Positions 32,985-41,842 of a stretch of 64,000 nucleotides of DNA are shown one piece after another. The translations under genes were made by a program, and so were the position numbers. The stretch comes from Acetobacteraceae bacterium (GTDB taxonomy: Bacteria; Pseudomonadota; Alphaproteobacteria; Acetobacterales; Acetobacteraceae). The stretch covers positions 62,001-126,000 of the forward strand of contig CANGNF010000007.1 in the NCBI GenBank assembly GCA_947455205.1, read 5' to 3'. The notes below the pieces were generated by a model. That model did no database searches, was not told where the DNA came from, and saw nothing but the letters and a program-made list of their open reading frames with translations. Each line of letters opens with the position of its first letter. Position 1 is the stretch's first letter.

Positions 32985-33070
32985 CGGGGGGACGCCTTAT
33001 CGTGTAGATGTATACGATATTCACGATCACGTGATGCTGTCATCAAGGATTCGCCTGTAACGATTCTGGA
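32985..33070. promoter_or_regulatory. AT-rich control region upstream of the CtrA-type regulator
   Basis: The 240-base gap between the regulator (-) and glgX (+) holds a conspicuous AT-rich patch at about 33000-33066. Inside are a 10-base perfect palindrome ATCACGTGAT (33026-33035), a TATAC/GTATA element near 33010, and two GATTC sites (33048-33052 and 33062-33066) matching the GANTC methylation site of alphaproteobacterial CcrM. I see no TTAA-N7-TTAA CtrA box. Promoter function is inferred from base composition and position. Confidence 0.45.
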
Positions 33071-33225
33071 TCGCACCCAATGTGTTCCGGCAGCCACACC
33101 TTCCGGCTCCGCCACAGGGTGCCGCCCGGCAGCCGGCCGGGCAGGGCACGCGCACAAATCCGGCGCCCAGCGGAAACGGAGGCGCCGCGCCCCTGTTGTT
33201 GCCCCGCAGGCGAAGGGAATTCGGC

Positions 33226-35466
33226 ATGGGCGAGAAGATCAGGGCGGCGGCGCCGTCGGTGTTGCAGCGGTCGCCGGTGCGGCCGGGGTCGCCCTTTCCG
33301 CTGGGCGCGACCTGGGACGGGCTGGGCGTGAACTTCGCGCTGTTCTCGGCCAATGCCACCAAGGTGGAGCTGTGCCTGTTCGACGAGGCCGGCGAGCGCG
33401 AGTTGGAGCGGGTTGAGCTGCCCGAATATACCGACGAGGTCTGGCACGGCTACCTGCCGCAGGCCCGGCCCGGCACGCTGTATGCCTACCGCGTGCATGG
33501 CCCGTACGAGCCACTGGCCGGGCATCGCTTCAACCCCAACAAGCTGCTGCTGGACCCCTATGCGCGGGCCACGGTGGGGGAGTTGACCTGGGGGCCGGAG
33601 CTGTTCGGCTACGAGATGGAGAGCGAGGACGACCTCAGCTTCGATACCCGCGACAGCGCCCACCTGATGCCGAGATGCCGGGTCATCGACCCCGCCTTCA
33701 CCTGGGGGCGGGAGCGCAGCCCCCAGGTGCCGTGGGAGCGCACCATCTTCTACGAGACGCATGTGAAGGGCTTCACCAACCTGAGGCACGACCTGCCGCC
33801 GGACATGCGCGGCACCTATGCGGGCCTGGCCTCGCCGGAGGTGGTGGCCTACCTGCGCGGCCTCGGCGTCACCTCGGTGGAACTGCTGCCGGTGCACAGC
33901 TTCGTCGACGACAACTTCCTGCTGGAGAAGGGGCTGAAGAATTACTGGGGCTACAACACCATCAGCTTCTTCGCGCCGGCCATGCGCTACGCCCGCAGCC
34001 CGGCCTTCGCGTTTTCCGAGTTCAAGGAGATGGTGGCGCGGCTGCACGACGCCGGGCTCGAGGTCATCCTGGACGTGGTCTACAACCACACCGCCGAGGG
34101 CAATGAGCGCGGGCCGACGCTGTCCTTCAAGGGCATCGACAATGCCAGCTACTACCGGCTGCTGCCGGACCAGCAGCGCTACTACATCAACGATACCGGC
34201 ACCGGGAACACGCTGAACCTCTCGCACCCCCGCGTGCTGCAGATGGTCACGGACAGCCTGCGCTACTGGGCAACCGAGATGCGGGTGGACGGCTTCCGCT
34301 TCGACCTGGCGACCATCCTCGGGCGCGAGCCCTATGGCTTCGACGAGGGTGGCGGCTTCCTTGATTCATGCCGGCAGGACCCGGTGCTGAGCCGGGCGAA
34401 GCTGATCGCGGAACCGTGGGATTGCGGCCCCGGCGGCTACCAGGTCGGCGGCTTCCCGCCCGGCTGGGCGGAGTGGAACGACCGCTACCGCGACACGGTG
34501 CGTGCCTTCTGGAAGGGTGACGAAGGCCAGGCGGCGGAGCTGGCGGCGCGGGTCACCGCCTCGGCCGACAAGTTCAACCGCCGCGGCCGCAAGCCCTGGG
34601 CCAGCGTGAACTTCCTGGCGGCGCATGACGGCTTCACGCTCAACGACCTGGTCTCCTACAACGACAAGCACAACGACGCGAATGGCGAGGGCAACAACGA
34701 CGGCCATTCGCACAACCTCAGCTGGAACCACGGGGTGGAGGGGCCGACCGACGACCCGGAGATCGTGGAGGTGCGCGAACGGCAGAAGCGCAACATGCTG
34801 GCGACGCTGCTGTTCTCCCAGGGCACGCCGATGCTCCTGGCCGGCGACGAGCTGGGCCGCACGCAGGACGGCAACAACAACACCTATTGCCAGGACAATG
34901 AGCTGAACTGGCTGGACTGGGACGGCGTGGATGGCGCCGGGCGGGCGCTGGCGGCCTTCACGCGCAAGCTGATCGCGCTGCGCCAGGCCTTCCCGGTGCT
35001 GCGGCGCGGGCGCTTCCTGACCGGCACGCTGAACGAGGAATTGGGGGTGCGCGACGCCACCTGGATTACGCCCTCCGGCACCGAGATGGAGCAGCAGCAT
35101 TGGGAAGATGCCAGCGCGCGCTGCTTCGGCGTGCTGCTGGACGGCCGGGCGCAGGTCAGCGGCATCCGCCAGCGCGGGTCGGACGCGACCATGCTGATGG
35201 TGCTGAACGCGCATCACGACGTGGTTGAGTTCTCGCTGCCCGAGCCGCCGGCCGGCGAGCGCTGGCTGCTGCTGGTGGACACCAACCAGCCGGAGCTGGA
35301 GGAGCCGGAGCCCTTCGAGTTCGGCCACCCCTACCTGGTGACCGGACGCAGCTTGCTGCTGCTGGTGCTGCGGCCGGAACGCGGCGGCGGCGCGGCGCTG
35401 GCCGAGGCGCGGGCCGGGCTGCTGGCGGGGGTGACGCCGCCGCCACTGCCCGCGGCGGAGAGCTAG
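33226..35466 (+). CDS. glgX: Glycogen debranching enzyme GlgX (isoamylase type)
   Basis: GH13 enzyme that cleaves alpha-1,6 branches of limit glycogen. 746 residues from the ATG at 33226, preceded by AAGGGA; the open frame back to 33082 lacks family similarity. N-terminal carbohydrate-binding domain (PFPLGATWDGLGVNFALFSA), then the catalytic barrel. By GH13 pattern the nucleophile is Asp360 (VDGFRFDLA), the acid/base Glu396 (LIAEPWDCG) and the transition-state stabiliser Asp468 (AAHDGFTLND). Also YNHTAEGNERGPTLSFKGID. No other glycogen or trehalose genes lie in the window, so it is separated from its usual operon partners. Convergent with the glutamine synthetase gene. Confidence 0.96.
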   Translation: MGEKIRAAAPSVLQRSPVRPGSPFPLGATWDGLGVNFALFSANATKVELCLFDEAGERELERVELPEYTDEVWHGYLPQARPGTLYAYRVHGPYEPLAGHRFNPNKLLLDPYARATVGELTWGPELFGYEMESEDDLSFDTRDSAHLMPRCRVIDPAFTWGRERSPQVPWERTIFYETHVKGFTNLRHDLPPDMRGTYAGLASPEVVAYLRGLGVTSVELLPVHSFVDDNFLLEKGLKNYWGYNTISFFAPAMRYARSPAFAFSEFKEMVARLHDAGLEVILDVVYNHTAEGNERGPTLSFKGIDNASYYRLLPDQQRYYINDTGTGNTLNLSHPRVLQMVTDSLRYWATEMRVDGFRFDLATILGREPYGFDEGGGFLDSCRQDPVLSRAKLIAEPWDCGPGGYQVGGFPPGWAEWNDRYRDTVRAFWKGDEGQAAELAARVTASADKFNRRGRKPWASVNFLAAHDGFTLNDLVSYNDKHNDANGEGNNDGHSHNLSWNHGVEGPTDDPEIVEVRERQKRNMLATLLFSQGTPMLLAGDELGRTQDGNNNTYCQDNELNWLDWDGVDGAGRALAAFTRKLIALRQAFPVLRRGRFLTGTLNEELGVRDATWITPSGTEMEQQHWEDASARCFGVLLDGRAQVSGIRQRGSDATMLMVLNAHHDVVEFSLPEPPAGERWLLLVDTNQPELEEPEPFEFGHPYLVTGRSLLLLVLRPERGGGAALAEARAGLLAGVTPPPLPAAES

Positions 35467-35493
35467 CGCGCCGGCAGCGTGGGTCCGACAACA

Positions 35494-35511
35494 GCCTGGC
35501 GTTTGTCAGGC
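35494..35511. terminator. Possible bidirectional hairpin between glgX and the glutamine synthetase gene
   Basis: GCCTGGC-GTTT-GTCAGGC forms a 7-pair stem (one G-U) with a 4-base loop in the 46-base gap between the two convergent stop codons. There is no T-tract on either side, so intrinsic termination is doubtful; position is the main support. Confidence 0.35.
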
Positions 35512-35512
35512 C

Positions 35513-36811
35513 CTAGACGTCCAGCGTCGTCTCCACCTCCCAGGCCGAGAGGTGGCGGGCATAGGCGGCCCAGTCCTGCCGCTTCAGCTTCAGGTAGGCC
35601 TGGGTGAAGTCCTCCCCCAGGGCTGCGCGCATCGGCGCCGAGGCTTCCAGCGCGCGCAGCGCGTCCAGCAGGTTCAGCGGCAGGTGGCGGGCTTCGGCCC
35701 TGTGGCCTTCCGTCACCATGTTCAGGTGCAGCGGCGGGCCGGGGTCGGCAGCCGTGGCCAGGCCGTGCAGCCCGGCGGCCAGCAGCCCGGCCTGCAGCAG
35801 GTAGGGGTTGGCGGCGCCATCGGCCAAACGGCACTCGAACCGCCCGGCCTCGGGGATGCGGATCATGTGGGTGCGGTTGTTGCCGGCCCAGCTGATGGCG
35901 CTGGGCGCCCAGGTGGCGCCGCTGCTGGTGCCTGCCGCGTTCAGCCGCTTGTAGCTGTTGACGGTGGGGTTGGTCAGCGCCGCCAGCGCCTCGGCCTGCG
36001 CCAGCACGCCGCCCATGAAGCGGCGGCACAGCGTGGAGATGCCGAGTTCAGCGCCTTCGTCCTCGAACAGGTTGCGGCCGTCCTGCCACAGCGAGACATG
36101 CGCGTGGCAGCCGGACCCCGTGAGGTCCACGAAGGGCTTGGGCATGAAGGTGGCGCGCAGCCCGTGCTTCTCGGCCACCGCCTTTGCCATGTACTTGAAG
36201 AAGGCGTGGCGGTCGGCGGTGGTCAGCGCGTCCGCGTAGGACCAATTCATCTCGAACTGGCCGTTGGCGTCCTCGTGGTCGTTCTGGTAGGCGCCCCAGC
36301 CCAGCGCCTGCATGGCGTCGCACAACTCGGCGATGACGTCGTAGCGGCGCATCAGCGCGGCCTGATCGTAGCACGGCTTGGCCGCGCGGTCGGCGGGGTC
36401 CGCCACCGCCAGCTGGTCCGGCGCCAGCAGGAAGAACTCGCACTCCACGCCGGTCTTCATCTCCAGCCCCTGCGTGGCGGCGGCGGCGACCTGGCGCTTC
36501 AGCACGTTGCGCGGCGCCTGGGCCAGCGGCGCGCCTGAGAGCCAGGGGTCGGCGGCCAGCCAGCCAACCTCCGGCTTCCAGGGCAGCTGCACCAGGCTGG
36601 CGGGGTCCGGCATGGCCAGCACGTCGGGGTCGGCGGGGGTCATGTCCAGCCAGGTGGCGAAGCCGGCGAAGCCCGCGCCATTGCGCTGCATGCCAGCGAT
36701 GGCCGCGGCCGGCACCAGCTTGGCGCGCATCACCCCGAACAGGTCGAGGAAGGAGATCAGGAAATAGCGGATGCCGCGCTGCTTGGCCGCTTGCATCAGG
36801 TCGAACGTCAT
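35513..36811 (-). CDS. Type III (GlnT-like) glutamine synthetase
   Basis: ATP-dependent ligase of the glutamine synthetase superfamily. 432 residues from the ATG at 36811. Landmarks: N-terminal RYFLISFLDLFGVMRAKLVP, metal-binding VECEFFLL and HEDANGQFEMNW, GSGCHAHVSLW, and the late GRFECRLADGAANPYLLQAG. This is the group annotated as type III glutamate-ammonia ligase, distinct from GlnA. Relatives include gamma-glutamylmethylamide synthetase, so an amine other than ammonia is possible. The 270-base gap upstream (36812-37081) holds no gene I can support. Confidence 0.92.
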   Translation of the reverse strand: MTFDLMQAAKQRGIRYFLISFLDLFGVMRAKLVPAAAIAGMQRNGAGFAGFATWLDMTPADPDVLAMPDPASLVQLPWKPEVGWLAADPWLSGAPLAQAPRNVLKRQVAAAATQGLEMKTGVECEFFLLAPDQLAVADPADRAAKPCYDQAALMRRYDVIAELCDAMQALGWGAYQNDHEDANGQFEMNWSYADALTTADRHAFFKYMAKAVAEKHGLRATFMPKPFVDLTGSGCHAHVSLWQDGRNLFEDEGAELGISTLCRRFMGGVLAQAEALAALTNPTVNSYKRLNAAGTSSGATWAPSAISWAGNNRTHMIRIPEAGRFECRLADGAANPYLLQAGLLAAGLHGLATAADPGPPLHLNMVTEGHRAEARHLPLNLLDALRALEASAPMRAALGEDFTQAYLKLKRQDWAAYARHLSAWEVETTLDV

Positions 36812-37081
36812 GCGCCAGCCCCCCGCATGGGTTGGCCGCGTGCGGCACTGTCCCTCAAGCCATGGGCGGTCGAGCCGCCCTTGCTGTGCATTGCAGCCGG
36901 TTCGTCGCGGCGGCGGTAGCCCCCTTGGCGGGATGGCGGCGGCGCGACTGCATGCGGCATGGGCAGCGGCGGGCCGGCGCAGCGGGCTTTGCCGCAATGC
37001 CGCGCAGGGAAGGTCTGGCAGCGGGCGGCGTGCGGCCCGGCGTGCTTGCGGCCGGTTGGTGGCGCGTGCCACTGATTCGGC

Positions 37082-38047
37082 ATGAGATGCCGCCTGACGC
37101 TGCTGCTCCCGCTGCTCCTGGCCCTGGTATGGCGCCCCGCCGCCGCGGCTTGGCCGGAACGCCCGGTGCGCCTGATCGTGACCTACCCCGCCGGCGGCAA
37201 TACCGACACGCTGGCGCGGCTGACCGCGGAGTTGCTGAGCGAGGCGCTGGGCCAGCAATTCGTGGTGGACAATCGCGGCGGCGCCGGCGGCTACATCGCC
37301 ATGGAAGCCGTGGCCCGCGCCGCGCCGGATGGCTACACGCTGCTGTTCGCCTCGGTGGCCAACATCGCCATCGCGCCGGGCGTGATGCGCCGCCACCCGC
37401 CGGTGGACACGGTGGCGGATCTGGCGCCGGTCAGCCTGGTGGCGACCAACCCGCTGATCATGGCGGTCAGCCGCGGGCAGGAGATCACCAGCATTCCGCA
37501 GCTGGTGGCGCGCATCCGTGCCGAGGGTGGGCGACTGCTCTACGGTTCCGGCGGCATCGGCAGCACGCAGCACCTGGGCATGGAGCTGTTCCTCTCCCGC
37601 GCCGGGGTGACGGCGACGCATGTGCCGTTCCGCGGTGGCCCGGCGGCGATGGCGGAGGTGGTCTCCGGCCGCGTGCCGGTGCTGTTCTCCAACCCGTCCG
37701 ACATCGTCGCCTTCGCCAACAGCCCGGAGGTGCGGCTGGTGGGCGTCAGCGGCCCGGCGCGGCTGGCGGAGTTGCCGGGCGTGCCGACCATTGCCGAGAC
37801 GCTGCCGGGCTTTGCGGTGGAGACCTGGAACGGCGTGTTCGGCCCGGCTGGGCTGCCGGCGGAATACGTGCAGCGGATGGAGCGGGCGCTGGTGGCGAAG
37901 CGTGGCGACGCGGCGGTGGCGGCGCGCTTCGCCCGCACCAGCACGCAGTACGTGGCCATGGAATCAGCGCCCTTCGCCGCGCTGGTGCGGGCCGAGGTGC
38001 CGCGCTGGGCGGAACTGGCGCGGCAGGCCAAGGCGCAGGAGGATTGA
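37082..38047 (+). CDS. Bug-family tripartite tricarboxylate transporter receptor (TctC), copy 3
   Basis: Periplasmic receptor, 321 residues. Sec-type signal peptide MRCRLTLLLPLLLALVWRPA ending near AAA-AWPERP. Landmarks: PVRLIVTYPAGGNTDTLAR, VDNRGGAGGYIAME, PDGYTLLFA, LLYGSGGIGSTQHL and HVPFRGGPAAMAEV. Followed 50 bases later by an NtaA-type monooxygenase on the same strand, so it likely imports that enzyme's substrate (inference). Confidence 0.93.
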   Translation: MRCRLTLLLPLLLALVWRPAAAAWPERPVRLIVTYPAGGNTDTLARLTAELLSEALGQQFVVDNRGGAGGYIAMEAVARAAPDGYTLLFASVANIAIAPGVMRRHPPVDTVADLAPVSLVATNPLIMAVSRGQEITSIPQLVARIRAEGGRLLYGSGGIGSTQHLGMELFLSRAGVTATHVPFRGGPAAMAEVVSGRVPVLFSNPSDIVAFANSPEVRLVGVSGPARLAELPGVPTIAETLPGFAVETWNGVFGPAGLPAEYVQRMERALVAKRGDAAVAARFARTSTQYVAMESAPFAALVRAEVPRWAELARQAKAQED

Positions 38048-38097
38048 GCCGCCGGGCAGGACAAGCCTAGGCTGCGGGAACAAGGGGAGCGCCCAGC

Positions 38098-39408
38098 ATG
38101 ACCCAACCACGTCGCATGCGCCTGGCTGTCTTCGTGCAGGGCACCGGCAACCACTTCGCCGGCTGGCGCATGCCGGGCGCCAGCGCCAGCAACGAGAGCC
38201 TGGAGGTGTTCCAGCAGATCGCCGCCACGGCGGAGCGCGGGTTGTTCGACCTGCTGTTCATCTCCGATGGCGTGGCCACCAAGGTGAAGGGCGACCACCC
38301 CAGCTTCGTCACCCGGACCGAGCCGCTGATCGCGATGGCGGCGCTGGCGGTGACGACGAAGCATATCGGCCTCGGCGCCACCGTCTCCACCACCTATTCG
38401 GACCCCTACACGGTGGCGCGCGGCTTTGCCTCGCTGGACAATATCAGCAAGGGGCGGGCGGGGTGGAATGTCGTCACCAGTTCCAACGCCGGCTCGGCCG
38501 CCAATTTCAGCCGCACCGAGCACCCCGAGCACGACAAGCGCTACGAGATCGCCGAGGAATTCGTCGATGTCGTGAAGGGGCTGTGGGATTGCTGGGAGGA
38601 TGACGCGCTGGTGCGCGACCCCGCGACGGGCGTCTTCGTGGATGAGAGCAAGATACGTCCGCTGAACCACAAGGGGCGCTTCTTCCAGGTGGCCGGGCCG
38701 CTGAGCATGTCGCGCACGCCCTCCGGGCATCCCGTCATCATCCAGGCGGGGGCCTCGACCTCGGGCCAGGCCTTCGCGGCGCGCACGGCGGAGGTGGTGT
38801 TCGCCGCGGTGCAGGACCTGGCGGAGGCGCGGCAGAACTACGCGGACTTCAAGGCGCTGCTGCCAAAGTACGGCCGCACGGCGGACCAGTGCCACATCCT
38901 GCCCGGCGTCATGCCCTTCATCGGCCGCACCGACCAGGAAGCCCGTGACCTGCTGGCGGAGCTGCAGGGCTTCCTCAACGCCGACAACGCCCTGACGCTG
39001 GTGTCAGCCCGCATCGGCCATGACGTCTCCGGCCTGCCGCTGGACGCGCCGGTGCCGGAGTTTCCGCCAACCGACATGTCGCATGGCTTCAACCGCACGC
39101 TGCTGGCTGCGGCGGCGCGGGAGAACATGACGCTGCGCGACCTGTACAACCTGATCGCAGCGGCGCGCGGGCATTGGGTCATCACCGGCTCGCCCAAGCG
39201 GATCGCCGATATCCTGGAGGAATGGTTCGTCACCCATGCGGCGGATGGCTTCAACATCCTGCCGCCCTGGTTCCCCGGGCAGTTCGACGCCTTCGTCGAT
39301 GAGGTGGTGCCGGAGTTGCAGCGCCGTGGGCTGTTCCGCACCGCCTATGAGGGGACGACGCTGCGCGAGAACCTGGGGCTGGCGCGGCCGCCAGGGCGAC
39401 GGACCTGA
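38098..39408 (+). CDS. NtaA/SnaA/DszA-type LLM flavin monooxygenase, copy 1
   Basis: Reduced-FMN-dependent monooxygenase of the nitrilotriacetate-monooxygenase group. 436 residues, the usual size. Start after AAGGGGAG. Landmarks: GTGNHFAGWRMPGASASN, ISDGVATKVKG, STTYSDPYTVARGFASLDNI, GRAGWNVVTSSNAGSAANF, HKGRFFQVAGPL and PVIIQAGASTSGQAFAART. These enzymes need FMNH2 from a separate reductase, and none is seen in the window. Substrate unknown; probably a C-N or C-S containing organic compound. Pairs with the Bug receptor upstream. Confidence 0.93.
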   Translation: MTQPRRMRLAVFVQGTGNHFAGWRMPGASASNESLEVFQQIAATAERGLFDLLFISDGVATKVKGDHPSFVTRTEPLIAMAALAVTTKHIGLGATVSTTYSDPYTVARGFASLDNISKGRAGWNVVTSSNAGSAANFSRTEHPEHDKRYEIAEEFVDVVKGLWDCWEDDALVRDPATGVFVDESKIRPLNHKGRFFQVAGPLSMSRTPSGHPVIIQAGASTSGQAFAARTAEVVFAAVQDLAEARQNYADFKALLPKYGRTADQCHILPGVMPFIGRTDQEARDLLAELQGFLNADNALTLVSARIGHDVSGLPLDAPVPEFPPTDMSHGFNRTLLAAAARENMTLRDLYNLIAAARGHWVITGSPKRIADILEEWFVTHAADGFNILPPWFPGQFDAFVDEVVPELQRRGLFRTAYEGTTLRENLGLARPPGRRT

Positions 39409-39516
39409 TCCGCGCGAGGCTCGGACCCGCGCCGCGGCGCCGAATGGCGCCCGCGGCCAGTGCCGCGCAGCCCAGGCGGCGGATGCCGCCGCCCGGCGAC
39501 TGAGGGCTGGAAAAGA

Positions 39517-39546
39517 GACTGATGTCAGCGGTAGCTGATATCAGTC
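39517..39546. terminator. Long hairpin between convergent genes (possible bidirectional terminator)
   Basis: GACTGATGTCAGC-GGTA-GCTGATATCAGTC: 13 paired positions, one of them G-U in RNA, with a 4-base loop. It lies between the stop of the monooxygenase (39408) and the convergent Bug gene, and its right arm covers that gene's TGA stop (39541-39543). Each arm is itself near-palindromic (CTGATATCAG). There is no T-tract, so Rho-independent function is unproven. Confidence 0.5.
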
Positions 39547-40506
39547 GAAGGTCAGGCCAGCGGTCCGCACCACCTCGCGCCACATCGGCGTCTCGCTGCG
39601 CAGCGTCGCGGCCATCTCGGCGCTGCTGCCGCAGTCCGGGTCGGCGCCCAGCCGCGCCAGGCCGGCCTGGAAGCTGGCGTCGGCGCAGGCGCCGCGGATT
39701 TCGCGCTCGATCCGTGCCAAAATCGGCGCCGGCGTGCCCAGCGGCGCCAGCAGCGAGTTCCACATGAACAGCGACATCTGCGGGTAGCCGGCCTCCGCCA
39801 TGGTCGGTACGGCGGGCGCAGCCGGCAGCCGCTTGTCGCCGGTGGTGGCCAGCAGGCGGATGCGCCCGCCCGAGGCATGCGGCAGCGCGTCGGACGGTGC
39901 CGCGGCATGGGCGGCGACCACGCCGGAAAGCAGGTCCTGCATGGCCGGCACACCGCCGCGATACGGCACGTGCTGCATGCTGGTGCCGGTGACCTGGGTG
40001 AACAGCACCATGGCCAGGTGGCTGGCGCCACCGGCGCCGGCGGAGCTGTAGTCATACTTGCCCGGCGACTGGCGCAGCAGCGCGACGAACTCGGCCAGCG
40101 TCGCCACGCCCAACTCCGCGCGCACCGCCAGCACCGCGGGGTTGCGGCCCATGATGCTGATCGGCGCCAGGTCGCGCAGCGGCTCGTAGGTCGGGCGTCC
40201 CGCCACCTGCTGGAACACCAGCTGCGAGTTGGAGGAGACCAGCAGCGTGTAGCCATCTGCCCGGCTGGCCATGACGTGTTCGATGGCCAGTGCGCCGGAA
40301 GCGCCGCTGCGGTTCTCTACCACCACCGGCTGGGCCAGGCGCTGCGCCAGCCATTCGGCGGCCAGGCGGCCGAAGCCATCGGTCACGCCGCCGGGCGGGT
40401 AGGGCACCACCAGGCGCAGCGGGCGTTGCGGCCAGGCTTCCTGCGCCATGGCGGCGGGCGCGAAAGCGGCGAGGAACAGCAGGCAACAAAGCCGGAACCG
40501 GATCAT
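39541..40506 (-). CDS. Bug-family tripartite tricarboxylate transporter receptor (TctC), copy 4
   Basis: Periplasmic receptor, 321 residues from the ATG at 40506, preceded by GGAGGG. Sec-type signal (MIRFRLCCLLFLAAFAPAAM, cleavage near AMA-QEAWP). Landmarks: PLRLVVPYPPGGVTDGFGR, VENRSGASGALAIE, ADGYTLL, YDYSSAGAGGASHL and HVPYRGGVPAMQDL. Open frame further upstream (to 40593) is unsupported. No enzyme gene is directly attached; the next gene upstream is another Bug receptor on the same strand with a 148-base gap. Confidence 0.93.
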   Translation of the reverse strand: MIRFRLCCLLFLAAFAPAAMAQEAWPQRPLRLVVPYPPGGVTDGFGRLAAEWLAQRLAQPVVVENRSGASGALAIEHVMASRADGYTLLVSSNSQLVFQQVAGRPTYEPLRDLAPISIMGRNPAVLAVRAELGVATLAEFVALLRQSPGKYDYSSAGAGGASHLAMVLFTQVTGTSMQHVPYRGGVPAMQDLLSGVVAAHAAAPSDALPHASGGRIRLLATTGDKRLPAAPAVPTMAEAGYPQMSLFMWNSLLAPLGTPAPILARIEREIRGACADASFQAGLARLGADPDCGSSAEMAATLRSETPMWREVVRTAGLTFD

Positions 40507-40654
40507 GCACCCTCCGCGCTGGGCAGGTTGCCCTGGCGGCATGACCAAGCAGGAAGCGGGCCAGTTGCATCCGATCGTCGCCGGTGGAATCACCGCTGGC
40601 CTGGATCAGCCGCCCTCCCGACAACCGGCCTATGTTGGGCGCTTCGGCAGGGCC

Positions 40655-41635
40655 CTAGGTCCCGGCGCGGATGCCGGCGGCCTGGATCACGCCGCCCCAG
40701 ACCCGGCGGTCGTCCAGGATCTCGGCGCGGTACGCCGCCGGCGTGCCGTTCTTCGGCAACCAGAGCAACTGGTCCATGCGCGCGCGCACCTCCGGCCGGT
40801 TCATCCAGCGGTTCACCTCGGCATTCCAGAACGCCACCCAGTCCGGCGGGGTGGCCGCGTGCATCACCAGGCCGTAGCCGACATCGCCGCTGAAGCCGGG
40901 CAGCGTCTCCGCCACCAGTGGCACCTGGGGCAGCGTCGGGTTGCGCTCGGTGGAGGCGAAGGCGATGGGGCGCAGCCGGTTGTCGCGGATGAAGGGCAGC
41001 GATTCCGGCAGCAGCGAAAAGTACAGGTCGGCATTGCCGGACAGGATGTCCAGCAGCGCCGGCGTGCCGCCGCGATACTGGATGTGCTCCATGGTGATGC
41101 CGGCCTCGTGCATCAGCCGCGCCGCCAGCAGGTGGGTCTGCCCGCCCTGGCCGGAGTTGCCGATGTTCAGCTTGCCAGGGTTGGCGCGGGCATGGGCGAT
41201 CATTTGCGGCAGGGTGCTGAACGGCGCGTCCGGCCGGCCGACCAGCACCATGGGCACGCGGATCAGGTTGGTCAGCGGCAGCAGCGCCTGGTCGGTATCC
41301 AGCGGCGGGGTGAAACCGGGCAGCACCGCGGAGGTCGCCAGCGTGGCGGTGGAGGCGAGCGAGAGGGTGTGGCCATCCGGCGCCGCCTGCGCCACCGCCT
41401 GCATGGCGATGAAGGTGCCGCCGCCGCTGCGGTTTTCCACCACCATGTTGCGGCCACCCAGGCGCGAGCCCATCGCCTCCGCCAGCATGCGGCACAACTG
41501 GTCGGTGGTGCCGCCGGGGGCGTAGGGCACGATCAGCCGGACATCCTTGGTCACGGTCTGCGCCTGGGCGCGGCCGGCGCGCAGGGCGGGCAGGCCCAGG
41601 GCTGAAAGGGTCAGGGCAAGCTGGCGGCGGCGCAT
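40655..41635 (-). CDS. Bug-family tripartite tricarboxylate transporter receptor (TctC), copy 5
   Basis: Periplasmic receptor, 326 residues from the ATG at 41635; a longer open frame to 41761 is unsupported. Tat-like signal MRRRQLALTLSALGLPALRA. Landmarks: DVRLIVPYAPGGTTDQLCR, VENRSGGGTFIAMQ, PDGHTLSLAS (diverged from the usual PDGYTLL), IGNSGQGGQTHL and HIQYRGGTPALLDIL. Divergent from the YdeP-like molybdoenzyme; the 207-base gap 41636-41842 holds no further gene but probably both promoters. Confidence 0.92.
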   Translation of the reverse strand: MRRRQLALTLSALGLPALRAGRAQAQTVTKDVRLIVPYAPGGTTDQLCRMLAEAMGSRLGGRNMVVENRSGGGTFIAMQAVAQAAPDGHTLSLASTATLATSAVLPGFTPPLDTDQALLPLTNLIRVPMVLVGRPDAPFSTLPQMIAHARANPGKLNIGNSGQGGQTHLLAARLMHEAGITMEHIQYRGGTPALLDILSGNADLYFSLLPESLPFIRDNRLRPIAFASTERNPTLPQVPLVAETLPGFSGDVGYGLVMHAATPPDWVAFWNAEVNRWMNRPEVRARMDQLLWLPKNGTPAAYRAEILDDRRVWGGVIQAAGIRAGT

Positions 41636-41842
41636 CGGCGGCTCCCGGCAAGGACAAGCCGGCAGCGTCGGGCGTGGGCGCCGCCAGCGCAAGCGCCGCG
41701 TGCCGGCAAATCCGTCGCGCGGGGCCGGGCGCGCCCAAGGCTGCGGCAGGCTGCCCGGCAAATCACCAGCGGGGGCGGATGCAACCGGCGCCGCCGGCCA
41801 TCGCTTCAGCCCCAGGCCAATGCCCGCGCCCGAGAGGTTGCC

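Noticed and set aside
33082-33225. N-terminal extension of glgX from an upstream start
   Set aside because: The extra 48 residues (rich in Pro, Arg, Gly) lack similarity to the family, while the ATG at 33226 has AAGGGA upstream and gives the usual N-terminus.
37082-41635. A complete tripartite tricarboxylate transporter
   Set aside because: Only the periplasmic receptors are present; no TctA-type or TctB-type membrane gene is found between or beside them.
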